A DNA stretch of 64,000 nt, from positions 496,001-560,000 of the forward strand of contig CANMQX010000001.1 in assembly GCA_947500135.1 (NCBI GenBank), written 5' to 3'. The translations under genes and the position numbers were made by a program. The DNA comes from an uncultured Paracoccaceae bacterium (GTDB lineage Bacteria > Pseudomonadota > Alphaproteobacteria > Rhodobacterales > Rhodobacteraceae). Below, one piece after another: positions 10,126-20,216 of the stretch; position 1 is the stretch's first letter, and each line of letters starts with the position of its first letter. The notes beneath the pieces are model-generated. The model had not been told where the DNA came from and did not search any database. It was given only the letters and a program-made list of their open reading frames with translations.

Positions 10126-11025
10126 ATGACAACACCCCCCACCGTTTCCAACTGGATATCCATTCTGATCCTCGGACTGATCTGGGGGGCGACTTTTATG
10201 GTCGTGGCCATCGCCTTGGAAGGTTACGGGCCTTTGACGGTCGCCTGCGCGCGTACAACGCTGGGCGCGGTTGCTTTGCTGGCTTTGATGCGCCTTCTGC
10301 GACGCCCGATGCCGGAATTCACGCCACAGATGCATTGGTATCTGATCACTATCGGGGTGCTGAACACCGCGATCCCCTTTGCGCTGCTTAGCTGGGGCCA
10401 ACAATATGTACCCTCAGCCTTTGCCGGGATTTCCATGGCCGCTTTGCCACTATTTGTCCTGCCATTGGCGCATATCTTCACAGATGAAAAACTGAACCTG
10501 CGCAATGCTTTAGGTGTTAGCCTGGGGTTCGTTGGCGCGGTTGTCCTGATTGGCCCCGGCATCTTGCAGATCGGTACGGGGTTGGAACCTCTGGGGCAAT
10601 TAGCTTGTATCGCTGCGGCGTTTTCCTATGCGGTGTCAGGCATCCTGACCCGCCGCTGCCCGCCAATTGACCCGATCACTATGGCGGCCCTGCTGCTTTG
10701 CGTTGGGGCGGTCGCCCTCATTCCTGCAATGCTGATTTTTGAAGGCGTCCCGAAGGTCAGCGACCCAAGGTCCACGATTGCAATCATTGCACTTGGGCTG
10801 TTGCCAACCGCACTCGCCGCCCTGATCCGGGTCGCCACCATTCGCACCGCAGGAACGGTATTCCTGACCCTTGTGAATTACCAAGTGCCACTATGGTCCA
10901 TGCTGTTCGGCGTCTGGATCCTGAACGAGGTGCTACCGCTGCGGTTTTTTGCGGCCCTCGGATTGATCCTTCTGGGCCTGGCAATCAGTCAGGGTGGTGG
11001 TTTGCGGCGGATGGTTTTGCGCTAA
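10126..11025 (+). CDS. EamA/DMT-family transporter
   Basis: The protein has 299 residues and about ten hydrophobic helices arranged as two EamA repeats (about residues 8-140 and 150-290). The first helix contains [10 protein letters not shown] and the second repeat holds the [19 protein letters not shown] signature. It is an inner-membrane drug/metabolite exporter of unknown substrate. I chose ATG 10126 because the hydrophobic core begins ten residues later. It follows the NIPSNAP gene by 58 bp, and its stop overlaps the convergent glmM stop by 4 bp. Confidence 0.85.
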   Translation: MTTPPTVSNWISILILGLIWGATFMVVAIALEGYGPLTVACARTTLGAVALLALMRLLRRPMPEFTPQMHWYLITIGVLNTAIPFALLSWGQQYVPSAFAGISMAALPLFVLPLAHIFTDEKLNLRNALGVSLGFVGAVVLIGPGILQIGTGLEPLGQLACIAAAFSYAVSGILTRRCPPIDPITMAALLLCVGAVALIPAMLIFEGVPKVSDPRSTIAIIALGLLPTALAALIRVATIRTAGTVFLTLVNYQVPLWSMLFGVWILNEVLPLRFFAALGLILLGLAISQGGGLRRMVLR

Positions 11026-12365
11026 ACCGCTGCCTCAACCTCTGCCACGATCCTATCGACGACCTGCGCCAGCAGCCCGTCATCCTCGCATTCAGCCATG
11101 ACACGGATCAGCGGTTCGGTTCCCGATTTGCGGATCAGCAAGCGACCTTTTCCGACCAGTTTCGCCTCTGCATCAGCGATGGACGCCTTGACCCCAACAG
11201 CGCCCAGCGGGTCCTGTCCTGCCGCATAGCGCACGTTCTTGAGCATCTGCGGCACGGTATCAAAGCTTTGCGTCAAGGCACTTGCGGCCTGACCGGTTTC
11301 AATCATTGCCGCCAAGAACTGCAAACCGGCCAATAGCCCATCACCGGTTGTGGCATAGTCGGTCATGACGATATGGCCCGATTGCTCGCCGCCAAGGTTC
11401 CAGCCATTGGCGCGCATCGCCTCAACCACGTAGCGGTCACCAACCGCCGTCCTTTCCAACCGCAAACCGCGCCCGTCAAGATAGCGTTCCAGCCCTAGGT
11501 TCGACATCACGGTTGCCACCAATGTGCCGCCGTTCAGCCGTTCCTGATCAGCCCAGCGCCCCGCCATCAGGGCCATCAGTTGATCACCATCAGCCACCTG
11601 CCCTTTTTCATCCAGAATCATCACCCGGTCAGCATCGCCATCAAGGCAAATGCCAACATCGGCACCTTCGCGCAGGATCACCTCGGACGCCGTTGCGGTG
11701 CTGGTCGACCCGCAACCTTCGTTGATGTTCATCCCGTTGGGGCTGACGCCAACCGGAATGACCGTCGCACCCAGTTCCCATAATACCTCGGGGGCCACCC
11801 GGTGGGCCGCCCCGTTGGCGCAATCAATGACCACTTTCAGCCCATCAAGGCGCATACCCGCCGGAAAGGTGGATTTGATCCGTTCGGCATAGCGGAAACG
11901 CCCGTCATCGACCCGTTTCGCCCGGCCGATGTTATGAGCCTGCGCAGGTTCAATATCGCTAGCGATCAGGGCTTCAATCTCGGCCTCAGCCTCATCTGAC
12001 AGTTTGAAACCGTCAGGGCCAAAGAATTTGATTCCGTTATCATGATGCGGGTTATGGCTGGCGGAAATCATGATGCCCATATCAGCGCGCATGGATGTGG
12101 TCAGCAGACCGACCGCAGGGGTCGGCACTGGCCCAAGCAGCAGCACATTCATGCCAGTACTGGTCAGCCCCGCCGTTAGCGCATTCTCGAACATATAACC
12201 GGACAAGCGCGTATCCTTACCTATCACCACCCGATGACCGTTTGATCCATCATTGCGGAAAAACCGGCCCGCAGCCGCGCCGATTTTTAACGCCATGTCA
12301 GCGGTCATCGGATAGGCATTCGCCTTGCCACGCACCCCGTCGGTGCCAAAAAGTTTCCGTGTCAT
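11022..12365 (-). CDS. glmM: Phosphoglucosamine mutase
   Basis: The protein has 447 residues, the family length. It starts [13 protein letters not shown], with the phosphoserine loop [12 protein letters not shown] near residue 100, the metal-binding DGDADR near 244, the sugar-binding GGEQSGH near 328 and the phosphate-binding KSGTEPLIR near 412. It isomerises glucosamine-6-phosphate to glucosamine-1-phosphate for UDP-GlcNAc and peptidoglycan. Its start overlaps the folP stop by 4 bp, so folB-folP-glmM are translationally coupled in that order. Confidence 0.97.
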   Translation of the reverse strand: MTRKLFGTDGVRGKANAYPMTADMALKIGAAAGRFFRNDGSNGHRVVIGKDTRLSGYMFENALTAGLTSTGMNVLLLGPVPTPAVGLLTTSMRADMGIMISASHNPHHDNGIKFFGPDGFKLSDEAEAEIEALIASDIEPAQAHNIGRAKRVDDGRFRYAERIKSTFPAGMRLDGLKVVIDCANGAAHRVAPEVLWELGATVIPVGVSPNGMNINEGCGSTSTATASEVILREGADVGICLDGDADRVMILDEKGQVADGDQLMALMAGRWADQERLNGGTLVATVMSNLGLERYLDGRGLRLERTAVGDRYVVEAMRANGWNLGGEQSGHIVMTDYATTGDGLLAGLQFLAAMIETGQAASALTQSFDTVPQMLKNVRYAAGQDPLGAVGVKASIADAEAKLVGKGRLLIRKSGTEPLIRVMAECEDDGLLAQVVDRIVAEVEAAV

Positions 12366-13378
12366 CCTTGCGCTGCTCCGTTGATTGCCAATTCCAGATC
12401 AAACGCCTGGTTGGTTTCAAACGTATCGTGAACGCGCAGGATTTGCACCCCCTGTCGCAGGCCGTGCAAGGCGACGGCGACGGACCCCGCCACCCTGTCA
12501 GCGGCGGTCTGCCCACCACCAAGACTGCCGATGAACCGCTTGCGCGACGCCCCCAGCAGGATTGGGCAGCCCAGACCGTGAAACAGCGACAGCCCGCGAA
12601 GTAGTGCAAGGTTGTGTTCAATCGTCTTGCCAAAGCCAATACCCGGATCAATGACAATTTGACCTGCAGCAATACCCGCCGCCTTTGCCGCTTCGATCCG
12701 CCCGGCCAGAAAGTCATAAACATCCAGCAGCACATCGCCATAGCGCGGGTCGGCCTGCATGGTTTCGGGGCTGCCTTGCGCGTGCATCAGGCAAACCGGC
12801 AACTCAGCGCTGGCTGCGACCCCGGCGAGTTCTGGATCATATGTGAAGGCCGCCACATCATTGATCATCGATGCACCGGCAGCGATGGCCGCGCGCGCCA
12901 CCGCAGCCTTGCGCGTATCGATTGAGATCGGCACCTCACTTTGTTCCCGAATTGCAGCGATTACTGGTGCCGTCCGGTCAATCTCATCCTCTATCGGAAC
13001 CTCGGCTGCACCCGGGCGCGTGCTTTCGCCGCCGATATCGATAATTGCCGCGCCGTCGCCCAGCATCTGCAACGCATGTGCGACGGCCCGGTCTGCTTGG
13101 TTGAACTTGCCCCCATCGGAAAAGCTGTCAGGCGTCACATTCAGAATGCCCATGATCCGCGGGCGATCCATCTCAAGGGCCGCAATGGGCGCGCGCGGTG
13201 TTGTAAGCCGCACGAGCGCTTGGTCGGGGATGTCCTGCGCTGCGACGATCACCGGCGCAGCGTCACGACGATGCACCGCGACTTGCGCAAACCAGCACCA
13301 GCCACACGCCAGTGATAGCGCGTCCGCAGGACGATCCATGCCCATCTGCACCAACGGACGGTAATAGGCTGTCATCAA
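12362..13378 (-). CDS. folP: Dihydropteroate synthase
   Basis: The protein has 338 residues. The catalytic TIM barrel starts at about residue 73 with [16 protein letters not shown], and continues with [11 protein letters not shown] (about 117) and DPGIGFGKT (about 246). It joins p-aminobenzoate to the pterin pyrophosphate in folate synthesis. About 70 residues precede the barrel, longer than in compact family members; no function can be assigned to this extension. It overlaps folB upstream and glmM downstream by 4 bp each. Confidence 0.95.
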   Translation of the reverse strand: MMTAYYRPLVQMGMDRPADALSLACGWCWFAQVAVHRRDAAPVIVAAQDIPDQALVRLTTPRAPIAALEMDRPRIMGILNVTPDSFSDGGKFNQADRAVAHALQMLGDGAAIIDIGGESTRPGAAEVPIEDEIDRTAPVIAAIREQSEVPISIDTRKAAVARAAIAAGASMINDVAAFTYDPELAGVAASAELPVCLMHAQGSPETMQADPRYGDVLLDVYDFLAGRIEAAKAAGIAAGQIVIDPGIGFGKTIEHNLALLRGLSLFHGLGCPILLGASRKRFIGSLGGGQTAADRVAGSVAVALHGLRQGVQILRVHDTFETNQAFDLELAINGAAQG

Positions 13379-14295
13379 ATCGTCTCGGTCGTGATGTCGA
13401 TCCGGCGCACGGGCACAGTCGCATCCGGGGCGTCCCCGCCGATGACCAGCAGTTCCTTAGCCTCCATCTCGGCTGCAAACCAGGCGACAAGAGCCGCCGT
13501 ATCACCCGGACTGGCTGAGGGACCATCAACCGCATCAAGAACGATTTTCGATGGGGCCCAGATGCAGGTTTGGCCATTCTTCATGGCCCAATCCAATTCG
13601 GTACGGGTGCCAACAACCTTGGCGCGGCGGTCGCGGGCGGCCAGACACCAGGCATTCTGTTCAATCGCTAACAGATCGATCCGACGCTGGGCCAACGCAT
13701 GTCCGGCTTGCGGCGGGGTTACATCGCCCGCGTCAACGCATATGATCAACGGGGCGTCCATATCGATCAGTTGATCAAGCCATCCGGTCAGATAAGGGGC
13801 GGCCACTGCATCATGCGGCAGATAAACAATGCGCGGATGGGGCGCCTCGACATGGTCTTGGCCCGCGAGATCAACACCATCACGTGACCTGACAATCTCG
13901 ACCCCCAATGCAAAGGGACCACGGTCCAGCTTTTCGATCCGGACAAAGACACGCTCTGCCTGTGGTTCAAGCAGGATACGTTCCGCGACGCGGGCGGCAA
14001 GGGTTTCCAGCAGATTGAGACGCTCAGCCTCAAGCTCAATCCCAATCGCCTCGGTCACTTTGTCATAAGACAGGATACGGTCGACGTCGTCTTCGATGGG
14101 GCCGGTGAGGGGCAGCACTTCAACAACGACGTTGAAACGGACCCGCTGCAATGTGCCGCGCTCTTGCTGAAACGCGCCAATCTCAACCTCAACGGTATAG
14201 TCACGCAGTGAAATGCGATCACAGGGGGTCTGGCTACTGGCCTCTGCCCGTTCGCTGGGATGGGCAAAAGCAAGGCGAATATCGTCAGTCATCAT
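13375..14295 (-). CDS. folB: Dihydroneopterin aldolase with a C-terminal kinase-like extension
   Basis: The protein has 306 residues, about two and a half times a normal FolB. Residues about 25-140 form the aldolase: ISLRDYTVEVEIGAFQQERG, the active-site LSYDKVTEAI, and LLETLAARVAERIL. Residues about 150-300 are an added domain with AGDVTPPQAGHALAQRRIDLLAIEQNAW, CIWAPSKIVLDA and ELLVIGGDAPDA; the late segment resembles the amino-acid-kinase fold of one-carbon-cofactor kinases. The aldolase makes the pterin precursor used by FolP next door. The extension's role is unknown. Confidence 0.85.
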   Translation of the reverse strand: MMTDDIRLAFAHPSERAEASSQTPCDRISLRDYTVEVEIGAFQQERGTLQRVRFNVVVEVLPLTGPIEDDVDRILSYDKVTEAIGIELEAERLNLLETLAARVAERILLEPQAERVFVRIEKLDRGPFALGVEIVRSRDGVDLAGQDHVEAPHPRIVYLPHDAVAAPYLTGWLDQLIDMDAPLIICVDAGDVTPPQAGHALAQRRIDLLAIEQNAWCLAARDRRAKVVGTRTELDWAMKNGQTCIWAPSKIVLDAVDGPSASPGDTAALVAWFAAEMEAKELLVIGGDAPDATVPVRRIDITTETI

Positions 14296-14388
14296 CTGGT
14301 CCGCAGGTGAACATCATCCCTGTTCGATACAAGCCCCGCTATTGTGGGGCAAGCGTCTCAGGCGACGTTCAGCCTGCAAACCCCGACG

Positions 14389-15060
14389 TTAGTTTGACGC
14401 GGTCCGTGTCGGCTTGCGGTAAAAGTAATGCGACCCGATTGAGGTTGTGCGCGGATAGACGCGGGCCCAAGATGGGTTCACAGCCTTGGTGTGGTAATGC
14501 GTCGCACCACTGGTCAACACACGCGGTGCACCGTCAATCAACATCCGTGCAACTTTGCCCACACGTTCCCATGCACGCGGCTCGCCAATCGTCTCGGCCA
14601 GTCCATCACATGTATAAGTGAACTGGCAGGCATATTTGCGACCTGTACCCTGATTGATCACGGTGCAAAGCGTATCAGGAAAAATATTGCTATCCACCCG
14701 GTTCATGATCACCTCACCGACGGCAAACATGCCTTCAACGCTTTCACCACGCGCTTCAAAATACAGCGCCTCTGACAAACATTGCCATTGGTCACCGCCG
14801 ACGGCAGCCGGTTGCGCCGCAAGAAAGGCACGGTCGTAACGGATGCCCGCTTTGGTCGAAACACCGCGCTCATCCGCTGGTGGCAGACTGGTCAACGCGG
14901 CCAAACGATTGTCAGGGACAACCGCAAGCGCCTGACGTTCTTGCCCCAACAGGGCACCCAGTCGGCTGGTCAATACTTCGTCCGCTACGGCAGCAGCAGG
15001 CACAAAAAATGAGAGAAGCGCCACAAAGAATGTGGCGCGCAACGCCTTCAAAATCATCAT
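14389..15060 (-). CDS. Cell wall hydrolase, SleB domain, secreted
   Basis: The protein has 223 residues. An N-terminal signal peptide or anchor (ALRATFFVALLSFFVPAAAVA) is followed after a linker by a SleB-type hydrolase domain (about residues 93-200). The catalytic-region signature is ALYFEARGESVEGMFAVGEV with the downstream paired cysteines in CQFTYTCDG. It should cleave peptidoglycan in the periplasm. I chose ATG 15060 because GGTGGGA lies about six bases upstream; GTG codons at 15063 and 15072 are alternatives. Confidence 0.85.
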   Translation of the reverse strand: MMILKALRATFFVALLSFFVPAAAVADEVLTSRLGALLGQERQALAVVPDNRLAALTSLPPADERGVSTKAGIRYDRAFLAAQPAAVGGDQWQCLSEALYFEARGESVEGMFAVGEVIMNRVDSNIFPDTLCTVINQGTGRKYACQFTYTCDGLAETIGEPRAWERVGKVARMLIDGAPRVLTSGATHYHTKAVNPSWARVYPRTTSIGSHYFYRKPTRTASN

Positions 15061-15176
15061 CACTATTCCCACCCAGGAAACAACACGGCAAAGCCCCGCG
15101 CTAGCGGTCGTGTCTTTAAGGGAAAGTGACGCTTTCGTCTACCCCCGCCCCCGGACTGTCCACGAACCGGCGGGTT

Positions 15177-15193
15177 ATGCTGCAACGCAGCAT
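15177..15193. promoter_or_regulatory. Short palindrome upstream of the SleB gene
   Basis: ATGCTGC (15177-15183) and GCAGCAT (15187-15193) form a perfect inverted repeat with a 3-base centre, about 120 bp upstream of the SleB start. A CTGC-N3-GCAG core is the type of site bound by PhaR-like regulators, but no polyhydroxyalkanoate gene is near, so the assignment is weak. Confidence 0.3.
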
Positions 15194-15252
15194 CGCATTG
15201 TCGCCTGTCGCTGCGTAGTTTGCCGCAAAAATGTCACAGCTGGGCGCGTGAC

Positions 15253-17802
15253 CTAGCTATTCAACGAATCGCGCAGCGCCAATTGGGCCGCAGTGAGTCG
15301 CGCGACAGGCACCCGAAATGGCGAACACGATACATAATCGAACCCGTGCAGCCGCGAAAACGCGATGGCCGATCGTGTGCCCGCATGTTCACCACAGACC
15401 GACAGGATCACATCCTTGCGACCAAGGCGGCCCCTTTCAGCGCCCAGCGCGATCAATTCGCCCACACCTTCAACATCCAGGGTATGAAACGGATCCTCTA
15501 CATAGACGCCTTGTTGCACGTAAGCCGACATAAACCGGCTGGCATCATCGCGCGACAGACCATAGGTCATCTGGGTCAGGTCATTGGTCCCAAATGACAG
15601 GAAGGCCGCATGCTCTGCAATATCCTGCGCGCGCAATGCGGCCCGGGGGGTCTCGACCATCACGCCAAGCCGATAGTCAAACTCGGTCCGGGTTTTCGTC
15701 ATGACCGCGGTGGCCACCGCATCGATCCGGGCCTTAACCAGTTCAACCTCGCGCATGGCACTGACCAGCGGGATCATGATCTCAACCGTGACATCCGTGC
15801 CAGTGGCCCGCACCGCGGCGGCCGCCTCAAAAATGGCATTGGCCTGCATGTCATAGATTTCTGGAATAGCGATACCAAGGCGCACACCGCGCATCCCCAG
15901 CATGGGGTTATATTCCTTCATCGCATCCACACGCTCTGTCACCTCTGACAAAGGCAAGGCGGTTTGTTCGGCAAGATCACGCAGCCCAGCCTTATCAACC
16001 GGCAGGAATTCATGCAGCGGCGGATCAAACAAGCGGACGCAGACATTGCGGCCTTCCATGATCGTCATCAGGGCCTGGAAATCGGCGCGCTGCATGGGTA
16101 GCAGCCGGTCCAGCACGGCACGGCGGTCCTCGCCTTCCTCGGCAAAGATCATCTCGCGCATCACACGCAGGCGTTCGCCTTCAAAGAACATGTGCTCGGT
16201 GCGGCAAAGTCCGATACCCTCGGCGGCAAAGTTGCGGGCGGTCTGCGCATCGGCAGGCGTATCGGCATTGGCGCGCACCCCGATATCGCGAAACTCATCC
16301 GCCCATTGCAGCAGGGTCTGAAACGCCCCGTCCAACGCAGCCTCCAGCATCGGGGGCTCACCGGCCAGGATCTGACCGGTTGTGCCATCCACCGTAATCA
16401 TATCACCCGCAGCAAAGACGCGGCCATCCGGGCCCGAAAACCGGCGACCCTTGCGATCAATATTCAAGTCAGAGGCACCAACAACACAAGGCACACCCAG
16501 ACCACGACCAATCACGGCGGCATGGCTGGTGACCCCGCCACGCATGGTCAATACCGCCTGCGCGGCATGCATGCCGCGAATATCCTCAGGCGTTGTTTCG
16601 CGGCGGACCAGCACGCAGGCCTCACCGCGCGCGGCACTCGCCTGCGCCTCATTCGCCGTCATCACAATCCGGCCAGTCGCGGCACCGGGGCTGGCTGGAA
16701 TGCCAGAGACGATCAGGTCACGCTTGGCCTTTGGGTCGATCTGACGGTGCAGCAATTCCGACAGGGCTGCTGGTTCAACGCGCAAAACAGCCTCTTCGCG
16801 CGGGATGACGTCATCCTCGGCCAAAGCCACAGCGATGCGAACAGATGCACGGGATGATCGTTGGATCGGCACCGCATCCAGAATATGCAAACCACCGTTT
16901 TCAATGGTAAATTCCACCTGCATTTCTTCGCGCAGACGCTGGCGGCATTTCGCGCCGCAGTCGATCAATTCGGCAAAGGCGCCGGGGCAGCGTTCTTCCA
17001 ATGATGCTCCACGCGGATCGCGGGTCAGGAACAGCGACCCATCTGCACCGCTCAGCGCCTCGCGTCCCTGGCTTTGGCCCAGATAGCGGCCTGTCACTTG
17101 TGGCGCGCCGGTTGTGCTGCTGACATATTGGATCACGCCAGAACCGCTTTCGCCCTCGCCCACACCCAGCGCCATGGCCTGCACGACAAGGCCCAGTCCG
17201 GCATCCGCTGGCGCGCCCTTGGCCTGCCGCAGCAGTCGAGCGGTGGTGCCATCCCATGCCCGCGCCATCGACCGCAAGACACCGGCCAGTTGCACCGCCG
17301 GATCCTGTGGAAACGGCTCATCCGTCTCGGCCTCGTAAGTATCCAGCATGGTTCTCAAGCTCAGCGCGTTGGGCACATCCGGCAGATAAAATTCATCAGG
17401 ATCAAGCCGGGCCACATGGATCGCGTAAGACTGCACAAAACGCAGGTAAAGTGCGGTCGCCGACCAGTCGCCAATTGTCTTGACCATTGCGGCATGGCGG
17501 GCATCGTTCATGCCGATATTCAGGATTGCGCCGGGGCCACCCCAATCCTGATCCTGACTGGACGGACGTACCGACAAGAGCGGCAGTTCACCAAAAGGCG
17601 CCAACAGCGCATCCATATCCGGCAGATTGCCCAGAGCCACATCATGAACGGCATCAAATGACAGCGCCATTGTCACAGGCACCGGAAAGCCGAGCCGGAC
17701 CAGCCGTTGCAGGCATTTCGCACGCCGCCCATGCACGGCGGCATGCATCGCAGCCGTGGGGGTAATCAGCGTCAGGGCCAGATATGTTGTTTGTTGCTGC
17801 AC
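15253..17802 (-). CDS. ppdK: Pyruvate, phosphate dikinase-like protein with divergent ATP-binding domain
   Basis: The protein has 849 residues. The central swivelling domain has the catalytic phospho-His in GGVTSHAAVIGRGLG (His427). The C-terminal PEP/pyruvate barrel is well kept (GLCRTEHMFFE, VRLFDPPLHEFLP, FLSFGTNDLTQMTYGLSRDD, and SVCGEHAGT with the active-site Cys). The N-terminal ATP-grasp part is altered: SVRPSSQ replaces the usual SVRSGA, and the FTRNP-type and LQTRxGKR-type ATP/Pi motifs are replaced by IQYVSS and DAVPIQRSS. Whether it still interconverts pyruvate/ATP/Pi and PEP is doubtful. It lies downstream of glyS with a 71-bp gap. Confidence 0.8.
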   Translation of the reverse strand: MQQQTTYLALTLITPTAAMHAAVHGRRAKCLQRLVRLGFPVPVTMALSFDAVHDVALGNLPDMDALLAPFGELPLLSVRPSSQDQDWGGPGAILNIGMNDARHAAMVKTIGDWSATALYLRFVQSYAIHVARLDPDEFYLPDVPNALSLRTMLDTYEAETDEPFPQDPAVQLAGVLRSMARAWDGTTARLLRQAKGAPADAGLGLVVQAMALGVGEGESGSGVIQYVSSTTGAPQVTGRYLGQSQGREALSGADGSLFLTRDPRGASLEERCPGAFAELIDCGAKCRQRLREEMQVEFTIENGGLHILDAVPIQRSSRASVRIAVALAEDDVIPREEAVLRVEPAALSELLHRQIDPKAKRDLIVSGIPASPGAATGRIVMTANEAQASAARGEACVLVRRETTPEDIRGMHAAQAVLTMRGGVTSHAAVIGRGLGVPCVVGASDLNIDRKGRRFSGPDGRVFAAGDMITVDGTTGQILAGEPPMLEAALDGAFQTLLQWADEFRDIGVRANADTPADAQTARNFAAEGIGLCRTEHMFFEGERLRVMREMIFAEEGEDRRAVLDRLLPMQRADFQALMTIMEGRNVCVRLFDPPLHEFLPVDKAGLRDLAEQTALPLSEVTERVDAMKEYNPMLGMRGVRLGIAIPEIYDMQANAIFEAAAAVRATGTDVTVEIMIPLVSAMREVELVKARIDAVATAVMTKTRTEFDYRLGVMVETPRAALRAQDIAEHAAFLSFGTNDLTQMTYGLSRDDASRFMSAYVQQGVYVEDPFHTLDVEGVGELIALGAERGRLGRKDVILSVCGEHAGTRSAIAFSRLHGFDYVSCSPFRVPVARLTAAQLALRDSLNS

Positions 17803-17873
17803 TGCGGCACCATCTATGACGTGGGTGCAGCATAGGCGATAAATCCTTTACAGGAACAAAAATCTTAACAGTT

Positions 17874-20216
17874 TTACGACGAACCCTCGATTTTCGTCAG
17901 ATCGGCGACGCTCAGGCAGCTTTTTCTGATGCGTGATAGAAGGTTAAGCCTGTTGCGGCGCACCACCTGACTGTCGGCGTTCACTTGCACATCGGTGAAA
18001 AATTGGTCAATCGGGCCGCGAAGTGCCGCCATACCAGTCATCGCCGTGCTAAAATCTTCGGCTTCCATCGCCGGTCCGATCTTTGCATCCGCAGCATCAA
18101 GGGCGGCAAAAAGCGCCTTTTCGGCGGGTTCTTCGGCATATTTCAGGTCAGCCCCATAGGAATATTCAACCCCATCCTTTTCCTCGGCCTGGCTCAGGAT
18201 ATTATTGGCGCGCTTGAACCCCTGAATCAGGTTTTCGCCGTCATCGGTGGCGAGCGTTGCCGCCAAAGCCTCCGCCCGTTTGACCAGCAAGGTCAAATCA
18301 TCATTCCCCGGCATCGCGATACAAGCGTCGATGATGTCGTGACGGATGCCTTTGTCTTTGAGGAAGACTTTCAGGCGGTCGTGGAAGAAGGAGAGGAGAT
18401 CGGTTCGGGCAGCTTCATCAATCTCTATTATCTTAGAATTGCTTGGCTCCTCACCCGGAAATCCAGCTTTTGCTCGGTCGGCGAGATCAGCGATTTCTTG
18501 ACGCATTTCAACGGAAACGCTTTCTAATTTGTCATCTAAGAACGCCTGATAAAGTCGTTCACGGACGCGCTCGTTGTGCCCTTCGACATCCGACCCAAAT
18601 TTTTTGAGCGATTGATATGTAACTTCAAAGAAAGTTGCGTGCTTGAAAATGTTTAAGAGTTCTAGCGATTTGCCGTTTGACAATAGCAGCCGGATAACAC
18701 CCAAAGCCGCTCTCCGCAGCGCAAAGGGATCTTTGCTTCCGGTCGGTTTTTCATCAATCGCCCAGAACCCGGTCAGCGTGTCGATCTTGTCTGCCAACGC
18801 TACGGCCACCGACACCGGAGCGGTCGGCACATCATCCGACGGGCCCAGCGGCGAATAATGCTCCTCACATGCCTCTGCGACCTCCGCAGGCAGTTCCGCA
18901 GCCTCTGCGTAGTACCGTCCCATGAGCCCTTGGAGATCCGGGAATTCGTAGACCATTTCAGAAGCCAGATCAGCTTTAGCCACTTTCGCAGCCTGTGTCG
19001 CCAAATCAGGATCGGCCCCTATGTCGGGCGCAATCTCACGCGCCAGTGCAGCAACCCGAGTGACGCGATCTTGCTGCGAGCCAAGTTTGTTATGAAAGGT
19101 GACATTCCCTAGGCTGTCCAACCAAGGCTCCATCCCGGCCTTTGCGACCCGCAGGTCGTTTTCCCAAAAGAACTTCGCATCAGCCAGCCGGGCCGAAAGC
19201 ACCTTTTGGTTGCCCGCCAGAATGGTCGCGCCATTGTCGGCGGTTTCCATATTGGCCACGGTGACAAAACGTTCGATCCGGCCCGTTTTGGGGTTCTTCA
19301 CCGAAAAGAACTTCTGATGCTCTTTCATGGATGTCTGCAACACCTCTGGCGGCAGACCCAGAAAATCATCGTCGATGCGGCCCAGCAGGACAACCGGCCA
19401 TTCGACCAGCCCGGCAACCTCTGCCAGCAACCCGCGATCCTCGACCACCTCCAACCCGGCGGCAAAGGCCTGATTGGTGGCATCGTGCCAGATCATCTCC
19501 GCCCGTTCATCAGCGCGCAGCACCACATAGGCACGCTTTAGCTTTGCCTCGTAATCATCAAAAGATGAAACAGAAGTTGCGCCCTTCGCCATGAAGCGAT
19601 GGCCTTGGGTTGTGTCGCCGGATGTGATCCCGTCAATATCCAACGGCACAACCTCTGCCCCGCCCTCATCACTCAGGATACACAGGATCGAATGCAGCGG
19701 ACGCACCCATTTCAGCGTGCCCTCACCCCAGCGCATGGATTTGGGCCATGGGAAATTGCGGATCGTCGCCTCAAGCACCTCGGCCACGATGTCTGCCGCC
19801 ATACGTCCACGATTTTCGATGCTGGCGAATAGAAACTGGCGCCCCTTGGCCTCTATTGATTTCAGCATGACCTCGCCCACGGTAATGACTTCACCATTAC
19901 GGATGTCTTCGACGTACTTTCTGTAAATGCTGTCTGGGGCCTCGATATCCAAACCTCGCATGAACCCCGCAATAGCTTGTGGTTTTGCGTCAAGCGCGGG
20001 ACCGCGACGTTCTTGAAGCGTAGCCTTGCTCTCAGCCGTCAACCCTTCCACCGACAAGGTCAGGCGGCGCGGCGTGGCGAAAGCGGCAGCCCCGGCATAG
20101 GTCAGCCCAGCCTCGACCAGTCCGTCAGTGACCAGCTTTTTGAGATCCTCAGAGGCGCGTTTTTGCATCCGCGCGGGGATTTCCTCGGAAAAGAGTTCGA
20201 TCAAAAGGTCGGGCAT
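17874..20216 (-). CDS. glyS: Glycine-tRNA ligase beta subunit
   Basis: The protein has 780 residues. It starts MPDLLIELFSEEIPARMQ, the family hallmark, with RRGPALDAKPQAI, MKEHQKFFSV and the C-terminal anticodon-binding domain. With GlyQ it forms the alpha2beta2 enzyme that charges tRNA-Gly. Its start overlaps the end of the DUF6446 gene by 1 bp. A stretch of about 18380-18720 is noticeably more AT-rich than its flanks, with rarer codons, and encodes the segment around SLELLNIFKHATFFEVTYQS. Confidence 0.96.
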   Translation of the reverse strand: MPDLLIELFSEEIPARMQKRASEDLKKLVTDGLVEAGLTYAGAAAFATPRRLTLSVEGLTAESKATLQERRGPALDAKPQAIAGFMRGLDIEAPDSIYRKYVEDIRNGEVITVGEVMLKSIEAKGRQFLFASIENRGRMAADIVAEVLEATIRNFPWPKSMRWGEGTLKWVRPLHSILCILSDEGGAEVVPLDIDGITSGDTTQGHRFMAKGATSVSSFDDYEAKLKRAYVVLRADERAEMIWHDATNQAFAAGLEVVEDRGLLAEVAGLVEWPVVLLGRIDDDFLGLPPEVLQTSMKEHQKFFSVKNPKTGRIERFVTVANMETADNGATILAGNQKVLSARLADAKFFWENDLRVAKAGMEPWLDSLGNVTFHNKLGSQQDRVTRVAALAREIAPDIGADPDLATQAAKVAKADLASEMVYEFPDLQGLMGRYYAEAAELPAEVAEACEEHYSPLGPSDDVPTAPVSVAVALADKIDTLTGFWAIDEKPTGSKDPFALRRAALGVIRLLLSNGKSLELLNIFKHATFFEVTYQSLKKFGSDVEGHNERVRERLYQAFLDDKLESVSVEMRQEIADLADRAKAGFPGEEPSNSKIIEIDEAARTDLLSFFHDRLKVFLKDKGIRHDIIDACIAMPGNDDLTLLVKRAEALAATLATDDGENLIQGFKRANNILSQAEEKDGVEYSYGADLKYAEEPAEKALFAALDAADAKIGPAMEAEDFSTAMTGMAALRGPIDQFFTDVQVNADSQVVRRNRLNLLSRIRKSCLSVADLTKIEGSS

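Noticed and set aside
14333..14350. Hairpin GCCCC/GGGGC between the folB and SleB genes
   Set aside because: A 5-bp stem with an 8-base loop and no T run is too weak to call a terminator.
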